Source: Geofilum rhodophaeum (lineage in GTDB: Bacteria; Bacteroidota; Bacteroidia; Bacteroidales; Marinilabiliaceae). From it: a stretch of 64,000 bases of DNA. The position numbers and the translations under genes were made by a program. Positions 25,748 to 33,241 of this stretch are shown piece after piece (position 1 is the stretch's first letter; every line of letters begins with the position of its first letter). The stretch lies in the NCBI RefSeq assembly GCF_002210225.1, contig NZ_MWUJ01000003.1:62001-126000 (forward strand). Direction: 5' to 3'. The notes beneath the pieces were generated by a model. It saw only the letters and a list, made by a program, of their open reading frames with translations. It ran no database searches and was not told the origin of the DNA.

Positions 25748-26365
25748 TCACTGAGTTTCTGCGGCCTGCTCCTGAACGGCCTGTTGGTGAAAAAGACGAA
25801 AGGCAGTCTCGAGTTCCCCCAATTGGTGACTGTCCCAACGGTACTGTCCCAGGTAAAAAGTCAACTCCGGCTTTTTGTGAACGCCGTAATCGACCAGGGC
25901 GGTATAAAACAACACGTCATGGACTCCGGAACGACGTGCTAACTGTTCTATACCCCGGGCAAAGGACGGAGGCGAGGCATAGAGGGAAGACAAATGGCCC
26001 TGGGGATACATGAGTACCAGGTTATTGTCGCCTTTCAAAAGCCCGGTGGCATACGAAAGGCTCTTAAGGGCACTGCGCCTGCCGGGTGCAATGGAAAAAG
26101 CACCAATGCGCTGTAGAAAAGGGTGGCGTTGCAACTGGCTATGCAGCATCATAACAAAAAGTCGTTTCCCCAATAGTTTTTGGTTGAGGTAATAGACCCA
26201 AAACCCATCCCACCAACTCACATGATTCCCCACCACCAGCGCACTACCAGAAAAGCGGGTCCACCTTCCTTTAACCCGAATGCCCGAAAAATGACGGCGC
26301 AGCAACACACGCAACCAGGCCTTAAAAAACCAGTGGGCAGGGGCAAAATGACGGGCCGGCAGCAT
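25748..26365 (-). CDS. PlsC-like acyltransferase of the carotenoid cluster
   Basis: A 205-residue 1-acyl-glycerol-3-phosphate acyltransferase-like protein. It has the HxxxxD catalytic motif NHVSWWD (about residues 47-53), the GAFSIAPGRRS block and the acceptor-binding LVLMYPQGHLSS (about 118-129, in place of the usual FPEGTRS). The family acylates lipids, but embedding between CruF-like and GT2 genes suggests esterification of the carotenoid sugar, comparable to CruD acting on chlorobactene glucoside. This is inference; a phospholipid role is the alternative. It starts 4 bp after the CruF stop. Confidence 0.78.
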   Translation of the reverse strand: MLPARHFAPAHWFFKAWLRVLLRRHFSGIRVKGRWTRFSGSALVVGNHVSWWDGFWVYYLNQKLLGKRLFVMMLHSQLQRHPFLQRIGAFSIAPGRRSALKSLSYATGLLKGDNNLVLMYPQGHLSSLYASPPSFARGIEQLARRSGVHDVLFYTALVDYGVHKKPELTFYLGQYRWDSHQLGELETAFRLFHQQAVQEQAAETQ

Positions 26366-26369
26366 GAGG

Positions 26370-27026
26370 CTACAAAAAGAGGTTCAGTACGAGGAAAAAG
26401 GCCAGTTGCGCCCAAAACAGTCGCTCCGCAACGGGGCGCACCGTTTGAATGCGGACCAGCTCAAAAGCCCCGGCCAGAAGCACCGAAATAACAAACCACA
26501 TCAAATAGTTTTTGAGCGGCACTACCCCTCCGGCCCAATCCCACATTCCGGTGGCCATGGCCACCGGCTCCATTACAAAATCGAAGACTACCATCAAAAC
26601 GCCTGCCGAGAATGGCACCCAGCGCTGAAGAACTGCAAAACGACGCACAATGGCCACCGCGCCGTACAGCAATACCAGCCAGTTGGCGCCAATGAGCACC
26701 GGAGTGGCAAAGACCTGCCATCCGAGGGAGGGACCATAGGCATAGGAGCCAAAGAGCAGACCGGTGTTGGTGCCTATGGCCTCCAGCGCAATGGTGAGCA
26801 GGGCGACACCCAAAAAAGCACCCACATGCAAGGGGTTCCAGGGCCTATGAAAACGAAGGAGTAAAAACAAATTGAGCAGCACCGACACAGGAATCAGGGC
26901 CTCAAAAAGACCACGACTGAAAGGAAGCAAAAAACCGGCCAGTCCCACCACATACCAAACCACTATAAACTGGCGCACCTTGGCCTGCGTCAAATTTTTG
27001 TTGAAATTCAATACTACGTTCATCAT
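26370..27026 (-). CDS. cruF: Carotenoid 1,2-hydratase-like membrane protein (CruF family)
   Basis: A 218-residue polytopic protein of the COG2324/DUF422 carotenoid biosynthesis family, with about seven hydrophobic segments. Characteristic parts are IALEAIGTNTGLLFGSYAYG, the LIGANWLVLLYG helix and VVFDFVMEPVAMATGMWDW, where D and E residues probably form the active site. CruF adds water across the terminal double bond of acyclic carotenoid ends, giving a 1-hydroxy group that can be glycosylated. Its start overlaps the stop of the upstream CrtI-family gene (27023-27026), so the two are translationally coupled. It is shorter than cyanobacterial CruF; archaeal bacterioruberin-type members are closer in length. 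Confidence 0.83.
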   Translation of the reverse strand: MMNVVLNFNKNLTQAKVRQFIVVWYVVGLAGFLLPFSRGLFEALIPVSVLLNLFLLLRFHRPWNPLHVGAFLGVALLTIALEAIGTNTGLLFGSYAYGPSLGWQVFATPVLIGANWLVLLYGAVAIVRRFAVLQRWVPFSAGVLMVVFDFVMEPVAMATGMWDWAGGVVPLKNYLMWFVISVLLAGAFELVRIQTVRPVAERLFWAQLAFFLVLNLFL

Positions 27027-28516
27027 GGGGTTCCTTTTTTGTTATCCTTATCCTTTTCCATCAGCAGCTCATCCACAATGCGGGCAGAGGCCAGACAAAG
27101 GGGAATACCTCCGCCGGGATGCACACTTCCTCCGCTAAAGTAAAGGTTTTTATAGCGGCTGCTGAAATTTGCCGGCCTTAAAAAAGCCGCCAGGGGCGAA
27201 TTGCTGCTGTGCCCGTACAAGGAGCCATTTACCGAACCCGTTTCCCGGGCAATATCGACAGGGGTCACCACCGCCTCTTCTTCCAGGACCTGCTCTACAT
27301 CAACGGCCAAAACAGCCTTAATCTTAGCCAACACAATTTCACGTACCCTGGCCGTCAGCCTTTTCCAGTCCTGCCCCACATCCTCCGGCGCATTAACCAT
27401 CACAAACCAATTCTCACAGCCTTCGGGAGCAGCCCCGGGCACCACCTTCTTACTGATAAAAATATAAACACTGAGATCTTCGGCCAGTGTTTTGTATTTG
27501 AAAAGATGGTCAAATTCCGCTTTATAATCGGCACTAAAAAGCAAGTTGTGTACATCCAGAGAGGATTGCAAACGCAAGCCCCAATAAAAAATAAGGGCCG
27601 AGCTGGAGCGTTCGCGGCGACTCAAACGCCGATAACGGCGTTTATCGGGCAGCAGATCTCGATAAAAAGCCGTCACATCTACATTGCTCACCACCCAATC
27701 GGCCTCCACCACCCCTGCGGGGGTCTCTACCCCCACCACTTTGCTTCTCTGGGTCCGCAAACCCGTAACCCGGGTCGAGAACTGAAATTCCACCCCCTGC
27801 TCCTCTGCCAGGGTCTGCAGGGCCTGCACTACAGCATGCATGCCGTTTTTGGGGAACCAGGCCCCGGTGTGGTGTTCAAGATGGGCAATCATATTTAAGG
27901 TTGCAGGCGCCTTGTAGGGATTGCTGCCGTTGTAAGTGGCGTAGCGATCAAAAAGCTGCGTAAGGGCACTGTCCCCGAAGGTCGACCGGTTGCGCCGGTG
28001 CATCGTGCGCCAGGCATCCAGTCTGGGCAGGGCACGGAGACTTTTGCGTCCCTCTTCTCCCACATAGCTCTGCCAGCGGTGTAAGGAGGAGAACAGAAAA
28101 AAATCCGCCGTATGCGTATACAAAAAAGCCTGTTGTCTGAGATAATCCGCCAGGCGATCGGCCGGCAAACCGGCTGCTGCCACTTCCTGCCTGAAACGAT
28201 CGGGATCGCTCCAGGCTTGCAACACCAGTCCGTCGCTGAAAAAATAACGGGCTGTTGCCTCCAATTGCACAATGGGCAGGTAGTCGGACCGCCGGCGACC
28301 AAACAAGGCAAAGAGCTCGTCGAGCAGGTGAGGCAGCGTAAGCAGAGAGGGCCCACGGTCAAAGCGATAGTCGCCCAACTGCAACTGCGCCATTTTACCC
28401 CCTGCCGTGGCTTGCTGCTCCAACACCACCACCCGGTAGCCCCGTGCCCGCAAACGCAGGGCCACCGCCAGTCCACCTACCCCGGCACCAATTACACAGA
28501 CCGTCTTTTGACCCAT
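27023..28516 (-). CDS. CrtI-family carotenoid desaturase (CrtD-like)
   Basis: A 497-residue flavoprotein of the phytoene desaturase family. The N-terminal FAD-binding motif CVIGAGVGGLAVALRLRARG is followed by VVLEQQATAGGKM and the RFDRGPSLLTLPHLL block. The C-terminal family signature is LYFSGGSVHPGGGIPLCLAS. It is the second CrtI homologue here; the plus-strand copy at 28692 pairs with crtB and is the better phytoene desaturase candidate. Cotranscription with CruF, an acyltransferase and a glycosyltransferase suggests this one acts late, for example as the 3,4-desaturase CrtD on hydroxylated ends. An ATG at 28516 is used rather than a TTG three codons upstream. Confidence 0.8.
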   Translation of the reverse strand: MGQKTVCVIGAGVGGLAVALRLRARGYRVVVLEQQATAGGKMAQLQLGDYRFDRGPSLLTLPHLLDELFALFGRRRSDYLPIVQLEATARYFFSDGLVLQAWSDPDRFRQEVAAAGLPADRLADYLRQQAFLYTHTADFFLFSSLHRWQSYVGEEGRKSLRALPRLDAWRTMHRRNRSTFGDSALTQLFDRYATYNGSNPYKAPATLNMIAHLEHHTGAWFPKNGMHAVVQALQTLAEEQGVEFQFSTRVTGLRTQRSKVVGVETPAGVVEADWVVSNVDVTAFYRDLLPDKRRYRRLSRRERSSSALIFYWGLRLQSSLDVHNLLFSADYKAEFDHLFKYKTLAEDLSVYIFISKKVVPGAAPEGCENWFVMVNAPEDVGQDWKRLTARVREIVLAKIKAVLAVDVEQVLEEEAVVTPVDIARETGSVNGSLYGHSSNSPLAAFLRPANFSSRYKNLYFSGGSVHPGGGIPLCLASARIVDELLMEKDKDNKKGTP

Positions 28517-28525
28517 AATATGCAA

Positions 28526-28561
28526 GTTTGTTTAATTTTTATTTAAAACAGATAAACAAAC
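28526..28561. promoter_or_regulatory. Inverted repeat in the divergent carotenoid control region
   Basis: GTTTGTTTA (28526-28534) and TAAACAAAC (28553-28561) form a perfect 9-bp dyad with an 18-bp spacer, starting 9 bp from the minus-strand ATG at 28516. It lies in the 175-bp region between the two divergent carotenoid operons, so it is a candidate operator. No consensus -33/-7 promoter could be placed with confidence. Confidence 0.4.
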
Positions 28562-28691
28562 AGCCTCCGTTTTGGTTTTAACTAAGGACAGACAAGCGCT
28601 GATTACGGAGAAAAACTTTTGCTTACCCTGACCTAAATATACAGGCTTTATTCTAATGATTTACCTAACTTGCTGATAAGATTTGTTGCCT

Positions 28692-30209
28692 ATGCGCCCT
28701 AAAAAAGTACTTATTGCCGGATCGGGACTCGGTGGCCTGGCCACTGCGCTGCGCCTCGCGGCAGGTGGCTACCAGGTCACCATTGTAGAAAAACACCACC
28801 GGGCCGGGGGGCGGCTCAACCTGCTGGAAAAGGATGGCTTTAAGTTTGATCTGGGACCGACCTTCTTCAGTATGAGCTATGAGTTCGATGAACTGGTAGA
28901 AAGTACGGGCATCACCTACCCTTTCGAATTCATTGAGCTGGAACCCCTTTTTACGGTAAACATCGACGGAATTGCCCGCACCTTTACCATTTATAAGGAT
29001 CTGGATAAGCTGGCGGCCCAATTCTCCGGCATAGAACCCCGCTTCCGCGAAAAAATGGAAGCCCACCTCTTAAAGACCGAAACGCTGTATAAGGACACGG
29101 TGAATCGGGTGATTCACCGCAATTTTGACTCCCTGCCCCAATACCTTTGGAGTCTTGCCCGGGTACCTATGAAGCACTTCCCCCTGCTTTATCAATCGAT
29201 GTGGGACGAACTGTGCCAGAGTTTCGAAAGTAAGGAAGCACGCATGATTTTTTCCCTGGTGGGCTTTTTCCTGGGTGCAACCCCCTTCGATACCCCCGCT
29301 GTTTTTTCGCTGCTCAATTACATTGAGTTGAAGCACGACGGTTACCACAATGTAAAGGGCGGAATGTACCAGATCGTGGAAGGCTTGCTGAAGGTTTTAA
29401 AGCAAAAAGGGGTCGACATGGTTTACAACACCCACCTGGTGGAAGCCCGCTACGAGAAGGACCGCCTCACGGCCCTGGTCGACAGCAAGGGTAAAAGCTG
29501 GGAAGCCGATCTGTTTGTGGTGAATGCCGATGCGGCCTGGTTCCGCGGGGCGGTATTTAAGCGCCGCAAATACAGGCCGCAACGACTCGACAAATTGAAG
29601 TGGACCATGGCGCCCCTGACCATCTATCTGGGCATTAAGGGCAAACTGGATCAGTTGGAGCACCACAATTACTATCTGGGCAACAACTTCGACGAATACG
29701 CCAAGGGGATTTTCAAGAATCAGGTATCTTTTCAAAAGCCCTACTACTACGTTAACCTGCCCTCACGCAACAACCCCGACTACGCCCCGGAGGGACACGA
29801 GAGTGTTTTCATTCTTTGTCCCGCCCCCGATTTGCGCTACAAAGCCTCGTGGGACGATCGTGAACAGATTGCCCAAAACATCATCGACGACTGGTCCCAA
29901 CGCATCGGCATCGATTTAAAGGAGCGCATTGTAAGCAAGACCGTGCTCTCGCCCGAACACTGGGGCAATATGTTTAATCTGTACAAGGGAAGCGGACTGG
30001 GTCTGGCCCACGATTTGAATCAGATCGGCTGGTTCCGGCCCGCCAATAAGGACGAACGCTTCAACAATGTGTATTATGTGGGCGCCTCCACCATTCCTGG
30101 AACCGGCTTGCCCATGACCATCATCAGCAGTAAGCTGACCTTTGAACGCATACAAAGCGATTGGGACGCGACAAGCAACACGCCAAGCCATCTGAACCAA
30201 CAACGCTAA
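28692..30209 (+). CDS. crtI: Phytoene desaturase
   Basis: A 505-residue FAD enzyme that introduces the double bonds turning phytoene into lycopene. It starts MRPKKVLIAGSGLGGLATAL, continues with VEKHHRAGGRLNLLEKDGFK and FDLGPTFFSMSYEFDE, and ends with the family signature YYVGASTIPGTGLPMTIISS. These are all typical CrtI features. The next gene is crtB, 11 bp downstream. The ATG at 28692 is chosen because in-frame TTG codons just upstream lack support. A TTTG sits 6 nt before the ATG, so the message may be leaderless. The product is membrane-associated. Confidence 0.9.
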   Translation: MRPKKVLIAGSGLGGLATALRLAAGGYQVTIVEKHHRAGGRLNLLEKDGFKFDLGPTFFSMSYEFDELVESTGITYPFEFIELEPLFTVNIDGIARTFTIYKDLDKLAAQFSGIEPRFREKMEAHLLKTETLYKDTVNRVIHRNFDSLPQYLWSLARVPMKHFPLLYQSMWDELCQSFESKEARMIFSLVGFFLGATPFDTPAVFSLLNYIELKHDGYHNVKGGMYQIVEGLLKVLKQKGVDMVYNTHLVEARYEKDRLTALVDSKGKSWEADLFVVNADAAWFRGAVFKRRKYRPQRLDKLKWTMAPLTIYLGIKGKLDQLEHHNYYLGNNFDEYAKGIFKNQVSFQKPYYYVNLPSRNNPDYAPEGHESVFILCPAPDLRYKASWDDREQIAQNIIDDWSQRIGIDLKERIVSKTVLSPEHWGNMFNLYKGSGLGLAHDLNQIGWFRPANKDERFNNVYYVGASTIPGTGLPMTIISSKLTFERIQSDWDATSNTPSHLNQQR

Positions 30210-30220
30210 AACCAAAAGCC

Positions 30221-31054
30221 ATGGACCTCTACCGCAAAAACAATCTGAAATGCAGCATCAGCACCACCCGCCTTTACAGCACCTCCTTTTCGCTGGGCGT
30301 AAGGCTGCTCGACAAGCAGTACCGCAACCATATTTACAGCATCTACGGTTTTGTGCGCTACGCCGATGAAATTGTAGATACTTTTTTGGAGCACGACCGG
30401 GGCACCCTGTTGGAGGAATTTCGGGCCGACACCTGGAAGGCCATCGAAAGGGGCATCAGCCTCAACCCCATCATCGACAGTTTTCAGCATACGGTCAACG
30501 AATGCAACATCGACCATGGACTCATTGAGGCATTTTTAAGGAGTATGGAAATGGACCTGCATTTTTCCAGCTATTCGTCGGGCGAACTGGAAACCTATAT
30601 CTATGGTTCAGCGGAGGTGGTGGGACTGATGTGTCTGCGGGTGTTTTACGTGGAGGATGATGCGGCTTATGAAGCCTTAAAGCATCCGGCCCGCAAGCTG
30701 GGGGAGGCTTTTCAGAAGGTGAACTTTTTAAGAGATGCGCAGGACGACTACCAAAACAAGGGGCGCATCTACTTTAAGGACATTGACTTTGACCATTTTA
30801 CTCCTGGAGCCAAGCGAAAGATAGAGGCCGAAATTCAACACGATTTTAACGAAGCTTTTAAGGGAATTGTGCAATTAAAACCTCAGGTCCGGCTCGGAGT
30901 TTATCTGGCCTACCGCTACTACCTCAACCTCTTCCACAAAATCAAATACGCCCAACCGGAAGCCATTCTAAAGCAGCGCTACCGGGTCTCCAATCCCCAA
31001 AAAGGCGTACTCATGTTCAAGGCCTCCTTGCGCAACGCCGTGGGCTTGTTTTAA
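30221..31054 (+). CDS. crtB: Phytoene synthase
   Basis: A 277-residue squalene/phytoene synthase-fold protein that condenses two GGPP molecules. The two aspartate-rich metal-binding motifs are present: VRYADEIVD (about residues 45-53) and NFLRDAQDDYQNKGRIYF (about 168-185). The start is MDLYRKNNLKCSISTTRLYS. The C-terminal stretch YAQPEAILKQRYRVSNPQKG is typical of Bacteroidota CrtB. The ATG at 30221 follows the crtI stop by 11 bp. Its stop overlaps the end of the convergent outer-membrane gene by a few bases. Confidence 0.93.
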   Translation: MDLYRKNNLKCSISTTRLYSTSFSLGVRLLDKQYRNHIYSIYGFVRYADEIVDTFLEHDRGTLLEEFRADTWKAIERGISLNPIIDSFQHTVNECNIDHGLIEAFLRSMEMDLHFSSYSSGELETYIYGSAEVVGLMCLRVFYVEDDAAYEALKHPARKLGEAFQKVNFLRDAQDDYQNKGRIYFKDIDFDHFTPGAKRKIEAEIQHDFNEAFKGIVQLKPQVRLGVYLAYRYYLNLFHKIKYAQPEAILKQRYRVSNPQKGVLMFKASLRNAVGLF

Positions 31055-32388
31055 AAGAGGTAGTTGAGTCCAATGTAGAGACCGGAGCTGCCGTCCTGAC
31101 GCTTTACAGCGCGGCCGTAATCCAGCGCCACAATAAAATTGCGGTTCATGGCAATACGCAGCCCCGCACCATAACTCACATGCAGGGCTTCGTCACCAAA
31201 GTCAAAATAAGCGGCATCGGCTGCCTGCTCTGCACTTAAACGCTCTTCTACATCTATTAGGCTGGTGGCGCGACCGGCATCCAAAAAGCCGTTTACGCCC
31301 AGATAAAAATCCTGATTGATCAACTGAAAGTACCAGGCCTTCCAGCGCAATTCAAAATTGCCGAAAACCATGCCGTCGCCTACAATGCGGTTGCGCATAA
31401 TGCCCCGCAGGGTACGGGCGCCGCCCAGTCCGGTCGACGAGGCGCCGGTCATTACGGAGGTGACGACTTGCGATTGGTAATAAAAAGGGACCTCTCCCGC
31501 CAGGGTTTGTTGCCAGCCCAGTCGGTAAGCAAAGGCCAGATCGTCGGGCACCAGGGTGAAGTACTGCCGGTGGATCAGGGCCAGCTTCAGGAATCCGCTT
31601 TCTGCTCCCAGAAACTCCGGTGCCCCGACCAGAACAGCCTCGGTCCATACCCCCTTCATGGGATGGGGGCGATTGTCGCGGGTATCGTACACGAAGCCGG
31701 CTTTTAATTCGGGGATGAAGCCGCCGTCGGCTTCGTCTTCAGAAATAAGCCCCCACTCCTGATAGCGCTCAAATAATCCGGGTTGCTCCGACACCGGCGG
31801 AAGCTTGTCCGCATCGGACTGACCCTTGTTCAGCTTGTCTACATCTACCGAGGCGAGTTTAAAATTCAAAAAGTTCATACCGGCCAGCCAACGCCAGGGA
31901 CCATCACCCAGGGGGCCCTGAAAGTCGGTCTTGAAGCGAAACAGGCGCTGGTCCATTTTATAAAACATACGACTGCGGTAGTCCGGCGAACGGTCGTCTT
32001 CCCAGGCGCTGTTGTAAACCGACTCATAGCCGTTGAAGCCGTAGAAATCGTAGGCCTGCTCGGGCATATAGGTCACGTCGGCCGTCAAACGCACGCGTCC
32101 CAGCAAGCGGTCTGAGTCGTAGTAGAAACGATAAATACCGCTTCCGCGGGTGTAACGCGACACCTCAAAATACAGGGAATGATCGTAGTGCGGAAAGCGA
32201 CTGCCGTCGCCATAGTTATAAAGGTTTACGAGGCCGCCGTACTGAAAACCCAGGTCGGCGTCAAAAGAGACTGCAGGCAAAACGCCGAAATTCCATCCAC
32301 TTTTCCCTTCCTTCTTTTCAGCACCCTCCTGGGCCGACAAGGATAAGCCCACCAACAAGAACAGTGCGACCAGAAATACCTTTCGCAT
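31051..32388 (-). CDS. Outer-membrane Omp85-type beta-barrel protein (surface antigen family)
   Basis: A 445-residue protein with a signal peptide (MRKVFLVALFLLVGLSLSAQ) and a predicted 16-strand barrel of the bacterial surface antigen (Omp85/BamA C-terminal) type. Support comes from FVYDTRDNRPHPMKGVWTEA and the late LGGARTLRGIMRNRIVGDGM, equivalent to the LGG-x-x-x-RG-x-x-x-R lid motif, and from the terminal aromatic strand GLYIGLNYLF. There are no POTRA domains, so it is not BamA or TamA. Stand-alone barrels of this kind are of uncertain function (lipid or small-molecule passage). It follows the LiaF-like gene by 10 bp and is probably cotranscribed. Confidence 0.8.
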   Translation of the reverse strand: MRKVFLVALFLLVGLSLSAQEGAEKKEGKSGWNFGVLPAVSFDADLGFQYGGLVNLYNYGDGSRFPHYDHSLYFEVSRYTRGSGIYRFYYDSDRLLGRVRLTADVTYMPEQAYDFYGFNGYESVYNSAWEDDRSPDYRSRMFYKMDQRLFRFKTDFQGPLGDGPWRWLAGMNFLNFKLASVDVDKLNKGQSDADKLPPVSEQPGLFERYQEWGLISEDEADGGFIPELKAGFVYDTRDNRPHPMKGVWTEAVLVGAPEFLGAESGFLKLALIHRQYFTLVPDDLAFAYRLGWQQTLAGEVPFYYQSQVVTSVMTGASSTGLGGARTLRGIMRNRIVGDGMVFGNFELRWKAWYFQLINQDFYLGVNGFLDAGRATSLIDVEERLSAEQAADAAYFDFGDEALHVSYGAGLRIAMNRNFIVALDYGRAVKRQDGSSGLYIGLNYLF

Positions 32389-32398
32389 AAAAAACAAT

Positions 32399-33100
32399 CT
32401 AGTAATTCAACACTTCGCCTCCGCCCAACACACAGGAGCCTTTTATGAGCAAAACACCCGGGGTAGAGGGTTGATCGCCACCCATCAAACGCTTGTCGGT
32501 AAAACTGCCCAGTACATTACTGACGTCGATCTGCACCTGCCAATTACGGGGTACAAATATCTTAACATTACCCAATACGGCCGACACGTCCAAAACGGCA
32601 CCCTGGTCGGACAAGCGGGCTTCGGACAAATGAAGCATACAGGATCCTAAAACAGTGGTGACCTCTCCGCCCCTGAAATTGGTGGAGCGACTCCAAATAC
32701 TGGCATTGCCCAGCACGGTGGTCTCGTCGAGCACGTCCTTCTCGCTGGCTTTAGGCATTTCCCCATCTTTAGAGACGGGCCCTCTGCGGCCCCACAGCAT
32801 GGACAAGCCGCCCACAATCAACAGCACGGGCCAAAAACGCCAGAAGTCGTACCAATCAAAATCGTGCAAAATGCGTGGCAGGAGAAAATACACGCCGACC
32901 AGGGTAAAAATTAAACCCACAGTCCGCTGTCGGTGAATGAAATTGATGAGTCCCACCCCCACCAAAATCATGGGCCAGCTGACAAGCACCCTGCGCCAGG
33001 GCCAGGGAAGTAATTCCAGGTTGGCCAACAAAAGAATTATACCTGCCAATACAATAACGATCCCGGTACCAAATCGTTTGGATGAATGAATGTTTTCCAT
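32399..33100 (-). CDS. LiaF-like membrane protein (DUF5668 plus LiaF C-terminal domain)
   Basis: A 233-residue protein. Four hydrophobic segments in the first 110 residues (GIVIVLAGIILLLANLELLP, VSWPMILVGVGLINFI, TVGLIFTLVGVYFLL, FWPVLLIVGGLSMLWG) form a DUF5668-type domain. The C-terminal half (about 130-233) is a right-handed beta structure of the cell-wall-active antibiotic response (LiaF/YvqF) type, with repeated VLGN/VLGS turns. In Gram-positives LiaF restrains the LiaRS stress system; in Bacteroidota the family is of unknown role, perhaps envelope stress. No sensor kinase pair is next to it. A -7 box lies at 33142-33149 (TATTTTTG on the minus strand). Confidence 0.8.
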   Translation of the reverse strand: MENIHSSKRFGTGIVIVLAGIILLLANLELLPWPWRRVLVSWPMILVGVGLINFIHRQRTVGLIFTLVGVYFLLPRILHDFDWYDFWRFWPVLLIVGGLSMLWGRRGPVSKDGEMPKASEKDVLDETTVLGNASIWSRSTNFRGGEVTTVLGSCMLHLSEARLSDQGAVLDVSAVLGNVKIFVPRNWQVQIDVSNVLGSFTDKRLMGGDQPSTPGVLLIKGSCVLGGGEVLNY

Positions 33101-33227
33101 GGCCACTGCATATTATTTAAACCTAAGACTTATTTCTGCCTCAAAAATAAGGAAGTAAGTCGACATCTCCACATTTTTTTGAATACTTAAAAATGCTTAA
33201 AGCAGCTGAACCTTTTAACATCTTTGG

Positions 33228-33235
33228 TAGTTTTG
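33228..33235 (+). promoter_or_regulatory. -7 element directly before the TonB receptor gene
   Basis: TAGTTTTG at 33228-33235 matches TAnnTTTG but ends only 6 nt before the ATG at 33242, which would give a leaderless message. No good -33 box at standard spacing. Confidence 0.35.
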
Positions 33236-33241
33236 TTGATT

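Noticed and set aside
27023-30209. Assignment of both CrtI-family genes as a split or duplicated phytoene desaturase
   Set aside because: They are on opposite strands, full length and clearly different in sequence; separate roles (CrtI and CrtD-like) fit better.
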